The translations under genes were made by a program, and so were the position numbers. A model generated the notes under the pieces. The model made no database searches and had not been told where the DNA came from. It was given only the letters and a program-made list of their open reading frames with translations. 64,000 bases of DNA. Origin: Karalla daura (lineage: Eukaryota; Chordata; Actinopteri; Chaetodontiformes; Leiognathidae). This document shows, piece after piece, positions 62,224-64,000 of this stretch. The DNA lies in contig CM055188.1 in the NCBI GenBank assembly GCA_029224185.1, forward strand, positions 8,108,497 through 8,172,496. Reading direction: 5' to 3'. Position 1 is the first letter of the stretch; every line of letters begins with the position of its first letter.

Positions 62224-62471
62224 CAGTTGAACCATGAGTTACAAAATTAATTCATTCTGGAGGGGCTTTTCCTGTAAATTTTCACATGTTTTAATAGTTT
62301 AATAATATTAAAATGTACGACTGCTTATAAGTACAAAAAGGACCGGCTAGGACAGCTGTCGGGCGGCACTTTCAATTTTGTTTTTGTATTTTGAATATTT
62401 TTTCGTTAAATGGGACGGACATTTCGTACTATTATTCATATAATAAGGCGTTCCTACATTGAGGTTCCACT
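62224..62471. mobile_element. MITE with 10-bp TIRs (TcMar/Tigger-like, non-autonomous)
   Basis: The left end CAGTTGAACC (62224-62233) and right end GGTTCCACTG (62462-62471, reverse complement CAGTGGAACC) form terminal inverted repeats with one mismatch. The right end is followed by TA; the left is preceded by CA, a probable decayed TA target duplication. The inner text (AATTAATTCATTCTGGAGGG, then the block around 62337-62370) resembles a non-autonomous family with a CAGTGGAACCTC terminus known from vertebrate Tigger/pogo-like elements. It is about 248 bp with no coding capacity. The family name is from memory and unverified. Confidence 0.65.
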
Positions 62472-62639
62472 GTACTTGATATCGTGAACCACCACTTCAC
62501 TGATGAGTGGATGCATAGCGACGTTTATCACAAGAGAGTGGTCACGTGAATTGGAGTTTACGTGCCATGTCAACTTGTACCCAGTCTCAGATTTCTTAAA
62601 AAAAAGACCCTTGTAAATGCTTGTGTTCGTTTGTGTGTA

Positions 62640-62640
<1 letters not shown>
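62472..62640. other. Short non-coding spacer
   Basis: Unique-looking DNA between the MITE and a TG microsatellite; nothing recognised. Confidence 0.4.

Positions 62641-62688
<48 letters not shown>
62641..62688. repeat. (TG)n microsatellite
   Basis: TG units with one TTTG interruption near 62650, preceded by a degenerate GTGTGTAT segment. Confidence 0.95.
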
Positions 62689-62690
<2 letters not shown>

Positions 62691-64000
62691 TTACAAGAAA
62701 TAGAGATGTTTCCTTAGGCATGTTCAATTTCCAATGTACAACACCACTAGTCAGAAAGAGGCGTGGGATGTTATCTAAACGATTTTCTATGTTTCCTGAT
62801 TGCATCAGTGCAGTTTCTAAAATCTATTACAGCTTTATTTACAAAAGCGGACAAGCAGGTTATTTGAGAACAAATATGATGAAGGTTTCCTATTCCTTGC
62901 ATCCTTGAGTGCTTGCAATCATAACTTAGCGTCAGACAAAAACATAGTTTTGCAGGGAAAAACAGTTTCTCATTTATTTAGTTTTTTTTTTAAACATTTA
63001 CAGCTCCAGATGAGTCACATTTATCATTAAACACAAGGATCTAAGATCTTGTTAGTCTCTCCCCCAGTGCTTGACCTAGAAATGTGTTTGGAAACAGATT
63101 CATTTGATATAGGATAACATGCAAAAAAAAATTGTTAAGCTCAAACTGTCATTTGCAGCTGTCAGCGGCAGGAACATGGTATTTGGAAGTCTTTTTATAG
63201 TCTTGATATACCTCAAATAAAGCATAATAAAATGGTTTCTATAAAACTAAAGTTTGACTCAAGTACTATAATGGAAAATACAGTTTTAAATGCCATTAAT
63301 TGTCAAGTTATCTTCCATAATTTTAAGTGTCTCATATAGTCATGCAGATGGTCAGGCTAGGGTTTAAGGTCAGTATCAGGTTCAGAATGAGGAAGAGAGA
63401 GAGACAGTCTTTCCCTTAGATGGCTCGTGCAGATGTCTTTGACTTTATATGTAAGTGGAAATAGTCAAAGGTCTCATGTTGTAAACCCTGTGGAATTAAT
63501 GAACTAATTCAGCATATGTATGACAGCCTGTGTGACTTACTACAATATAAGGCTGTACCCTGAAGACTGTATCCTAATTCAGTGTACTTTCTTCTTTGTA
63601 CTTTCTTCTTTGATGTGTTATCGTTTCAGCTTACTTTGGACGTCATACATTATGCGTCATAACCATTCTTTTGTCACGCAGCCCCTTTCATTATGGTAAA
63701 ATTGATACTAAAATGGGGTGGTCTTTTGTTGGGGTAGGAAGCGATCCCTTAGTGGAGTGGAGTTGCACATTATTTACAAAAGGTTAGAAAAATATTTTTT
63801 AACGACTAAATCAAAATATTATAATAATACATATGACATTAAATATTATACTATATATAACATGAATTTTGATAAATATGTGAAGATTTCAATATTTTGG
63901 GGGGTTAAACATTTAGTAAAGCTGCTTTTTCATATCAAAGGGCAGCAATGTGCAGTTCGGCTACTTTTGTTGCCATACTAATTGTAAATACAGATCACCC
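62689..64000. other. Non-coding stretch to the window end
   Basis: No gene or transposon recognised. A 14-bp tandem duplication (GTACTTTCTTCTTT twice) occupies 63584-63611. The last 250 bp is very AT-rich. Confidence 0.42.
63584..63611. repeat. 14-bp tandem duplication
   Basis: GTACTTTCTTCTTT is repeated exactly twice without a spacer. A recent small duplication. Confidence 0.9.

Overview
The window reads as nuclear DNA of a teleost fish. It is AT-rich, with long (ATCT)n and (CA/GT)n microsatellites and decayed copies of transposon families that are common in fish: a Tc1-like element, an IS630/Tc1-type DDE_3 element, an L2-type LINE, a Ty3/Gypsy RNase H fragment, a piggyBac-type element and a TA-flanked MITE. 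There are no operons, no CRISPR array and no prokaryotic gene density. No ORF of normal length matches a cellular protein I recognise. The species cannot be assigned from sequence alone.

Layout. 0-10 kb: a (CTAT)n array, a DDE_3 transposase relic (minus strand, about 2.04-2.75 kb), a Tc1-like relic (plus, about 3.31-4.70 kb), a Gypsy RNase H scrap (minus, about 7.14-7.28 kb) and an L2-like LINE relic in two blocks (plus, about 8.23-9.56 kb). 10-29 kb: mostly non-coding DNA with simple repeats, candidate protein-binding motifs (a DR1 nuclear-receptor site, an RFX X-box, CTCF-like cores) and a perfect 17-bp-arm hairpin at 17.55 kb. 29.4-30.1 kb: a CpG-enriched block ending in a short exon-like segment with a strong Kozak ATG, a hydrophobic leader peptide and a consensus phase-1 splice donor at 30086. 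This is the best candidate for a cellular gene start. 30.1-46.5 kb: non-coding; if the exon is real, this is the start of a large first intron running right. 46.5-48.95 kb: an LTR-like repeat (minus) and a decayed piggyBac-type transposase (plus). 49-64 kb: non-coding, with a G-quadruplex motif, a T10G23 tract, a dense microsatellite cluster (56.2-58.0 kb), a second (ATCT)n array and a TIR-bearing MITE at 62.2-62.5 kb.

Biological reading: a gene-poor region that probably holds the promoter and first exon of a secreted or membrane protein gene, whose identity I cannot name, with transposon fossils and possible regulatory DNA on both sides. I found no convincing new system. The observations most worth checking are the candidate promoter/first exon with its uORF, the perfect hairpin, the homopolymer/G4 tracts and the CTCF/RFX/DR1 motifs. 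Transposon families were named from residual protein motifs and from memory of the families; no database search was run.
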